Assembly: GCF_000165425.1 (NCBI RefSeq)
Contig: NW_001799411.1
Location: 1 to 64,000, forward strand
From: Paramecium tetraurelia
Taxonomy: Eukaryota; Ciliophora; Oligohymenophorea; Peniculida; Parameciidae
Direction of reading: 5' to 3'
DNA: 64,000 bases
The translations under genes and the position numbers were made by a program. The notes under the pieces are model-generated. The model saw nothing but the letters and a program-made list of their open reading frames with translations, had not been told where the DNA came from and ran no database searches. Positions 62,609 to 64,000 of this stretch are shown here, piece after piece. The first letter of the stretch is position 1. Every line of letters begins with the position of its first letter.

Positions 62609-63478
62609 TCAAATTGGTTTCAAATCAATGGTGTCCATAAAAGCCCTAACTTATTTTAAGGTTGATTAATAAATATTTTGATCCGTTTCCATTTAAGAAA
62701 TCATTCCTCTCAATTTGTAGACTTCTTATATAAGCACTTTCTTATGTCCCAGTAATTTATCATTTTCATCTTGGAGTAATGCTCTATCCTATTCCATCGA
62801 GCTAATCTAAATTTGAGATAAGAATTACAATTTTATTGTATTTAGAATTCAATTCAGATAAATTTTCTTTTACATCTTGTCTTTATAATTCAGAAATGGA
62901 GAGTTGGTTTTGTAGTATATTGATTTTGGATTGCAATTTCAGATTGACTGACTTTTCATATTTCAAAGTATCAGAGGAATCAGCTATCAAGTCCTCAAGA
63001 TTTTGTATCTGAGCTTAAGATGATTACAATTTAGTGGTTAGAAATTCTTTCACAGATTTTAAAGCATGTAATTGAGCTAATACATCTTCTTCTGAATCAA
63101 AGACACTGCTATTCCCAGATAAATGTCCACTGGAGCCAATCTCTTATTTTTCTTACAAAAGTATTTGTTATTGTTATTATTGTTTAGTTCCTCCAACAAT
63201 ATGTTGTGCATTTCGACTTAAAGACAATAATTTAAATCCCAGAGGACAAAACATTATGTTTCTCAATGATGAACAAGTAGCTGTAAATCTATATAAATCT
63301 AGATCATCCAAAAATGCACATAGTCTTTGGATTAGTATCACCTTTAGTTTATTTAGTGGTTTACTTTAGGTAGTCTTAGCAACAAAGAATTTTGATTATG
63401 TTTAATCTATTCTTCTTTGTGTTTTTAACTCAACTCTAATTCATCTAATTACGCGATTATTTTATCGAGTTTGTCCAT
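62609..63478 (-). CDS. F-box coiled-coil protein
   Basis: ATG 63478; introns 63342-63364 and 62807-62828 leave 825 nt, 274 aa, TGA 62611-62609. Near residue 35 LPKVILIQRLCAFLDDLDLY followed by RFTATCSSLRNI fits the F-box consensus (LPxxVLxxIFxFLxxxDLxR...C..lr), which binds Skp1 in SCF ubiquitin ligases. A Gln run and a long coiled coil (LQSKINILQNQLSISE; LLQDENDKLLGHKKVL) follow, with no LRR or WD repeats for substrate binding. It begins 20 bp after the stop of the partial gene to its right, same strand. Confidence 0.82.
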
Positions 63479-63498
63479 AAATAAATAATATTATAATA

Positions 63499-64000
63499 TC
63501 ACTATCCTTCTGTTCCTCCAGTTTTCGATTTTGTTACTGTTTCAAATTGCAAATCTGAATTAGCTTTGATTTCTTTGTGGTTTTTAAGATGAGCAAAATA
63601 AAAAGCTGTTTATGAAAATTCACTTTAATTGACGCTGGCTAACATGTTACCCAAGGCACAATAAGTGGAAACATCCAGTGTTTTCAAGTCTTGTCCTTGC
63701 TTAAGAATCTCGTCGAATGCAAAGAATGCTCTCTCATCCATATTATTTGTGCATTCTAGCAATTCAATGCTTATATCCATGGGTCGATTTGAATCATGAA
63801 TTTTGTCAGTGAAAAATATACTAACAGAAGTGATCAGCATCCCTCCAATTAGATATCGTATGCCAACTCTAAATTATGTAAATCGTATTTGTCTTTGAAA
63901 GGAGCTTTCATATTTGGCTTGACGCTATTGTATTTTTAAGGACATTCTTTCTTCGAAATTATCGATGAATTTTAATTTTTCATCATAGAACACTCTCCAA
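63499..64000 (-). CDS. Partial membrane protein, runs off the right edge
   Basis: Open from the window edge to TGA 63501-63499, 166 codons visible. The visible part has a charged helix (FIDNFEERMSLKIQQRQAKY), one membrane span (VGIRYLIGGMLITSVSIFFT) and a soluble C-terminal region of about 100 residues ending TKSKTGGTEGQ. The start lies outside the window. Family not recognised; the length of the soluble tail and the single span suggest an anchored domain protein. Confidence 0.75.

Noticed and set aside
1-64000. Bacterial or standard-code origin
   Set aside because: Conserved domains are interrupted by TAA and TAG at positions where Gln fits and end at TGA, and short GT-AG introns restore frames; this fits only a ciliate with the TAA/TAG-Gln code.

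Overview
The window is macronuclear-type DNA from a ciliate, most likely Paramecium or a close relative. It is very AT-rich. TAA and TAG occur throughout conserved reading frames where glutamine fits, and TGA is the only stop. Genes are cut by introns of 21-32 nt that start GTA/GTG/GTT and end mostly in TAG. Gene ends are only tens of bases apart. ORF calling with the standard code breaks nearly every gene, so the genes below were re-read with the ciliate code and spliced by eye. Where I mapped introns, the summed exon length is a multiple of three, which is an internal check. No tRNA, rRNA, telomere repeat or CRISPR array was seen.

Left arm (1-14.1 kb): protein-like stretches on both strands are broken by in-frame TGA codons and frame changes that introns do not explain. 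I read this as decayed genes: a large ciliate membrane/TPR-like protein, a protein with a GPS-like cysteine motif, an unknown minus-strand gene and a more GC-rich unknown gene. 14.1-15.1 kb looks empty.

Middle (15.1-42.6 kb): dense and mostly intact. A 9-kb minus gene reads as an anoctamin (TMEM16) continuing in frame into a long kinase-like/helical tail. After it come mitochondrial ribosomal protein uL13m, a four-helix membrane protein, a PABPN1-like nuclear poly(A)-binding protein facing a VAP/MSP-domain protein 23 bp away, a small coiled-coil protein, a RING-H2 protein, a possible ubiquitin-like protein, a cyclic-nucleotide-binding protein, a DHHC palmitoyltransferase, a GBP/atlastin-like GTPase, a long coiled-coil protein, a broken RBM42-like gene and UPF2.

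Right (42.7-64 kb): a class IV PLP aminotransferase, a MORN-repeat protein, a KH-like Q/N-rich protein with an 18-bp coding minisatellite, an ABCA-type transporter, a UPF1/Sen1-type SF1 helicase, a cyclic-nucleotide-gated-type K+ channel, a coiled-coil protein, a TauE/SafE-family transporter, an F-box coiled-coil protein and a membrane protein running off the right edge.

The genes do not form one pathway. Two loose themes stand out: RNA metabolism and decay (PABPN1, UPF2, SF1 helicase, KH protein, decayed RBM42) and membrane/ion signalling (anoctamin, K+ channel, cNMP-binding protein, DHHC enzyme, ABC and TauE transporters).
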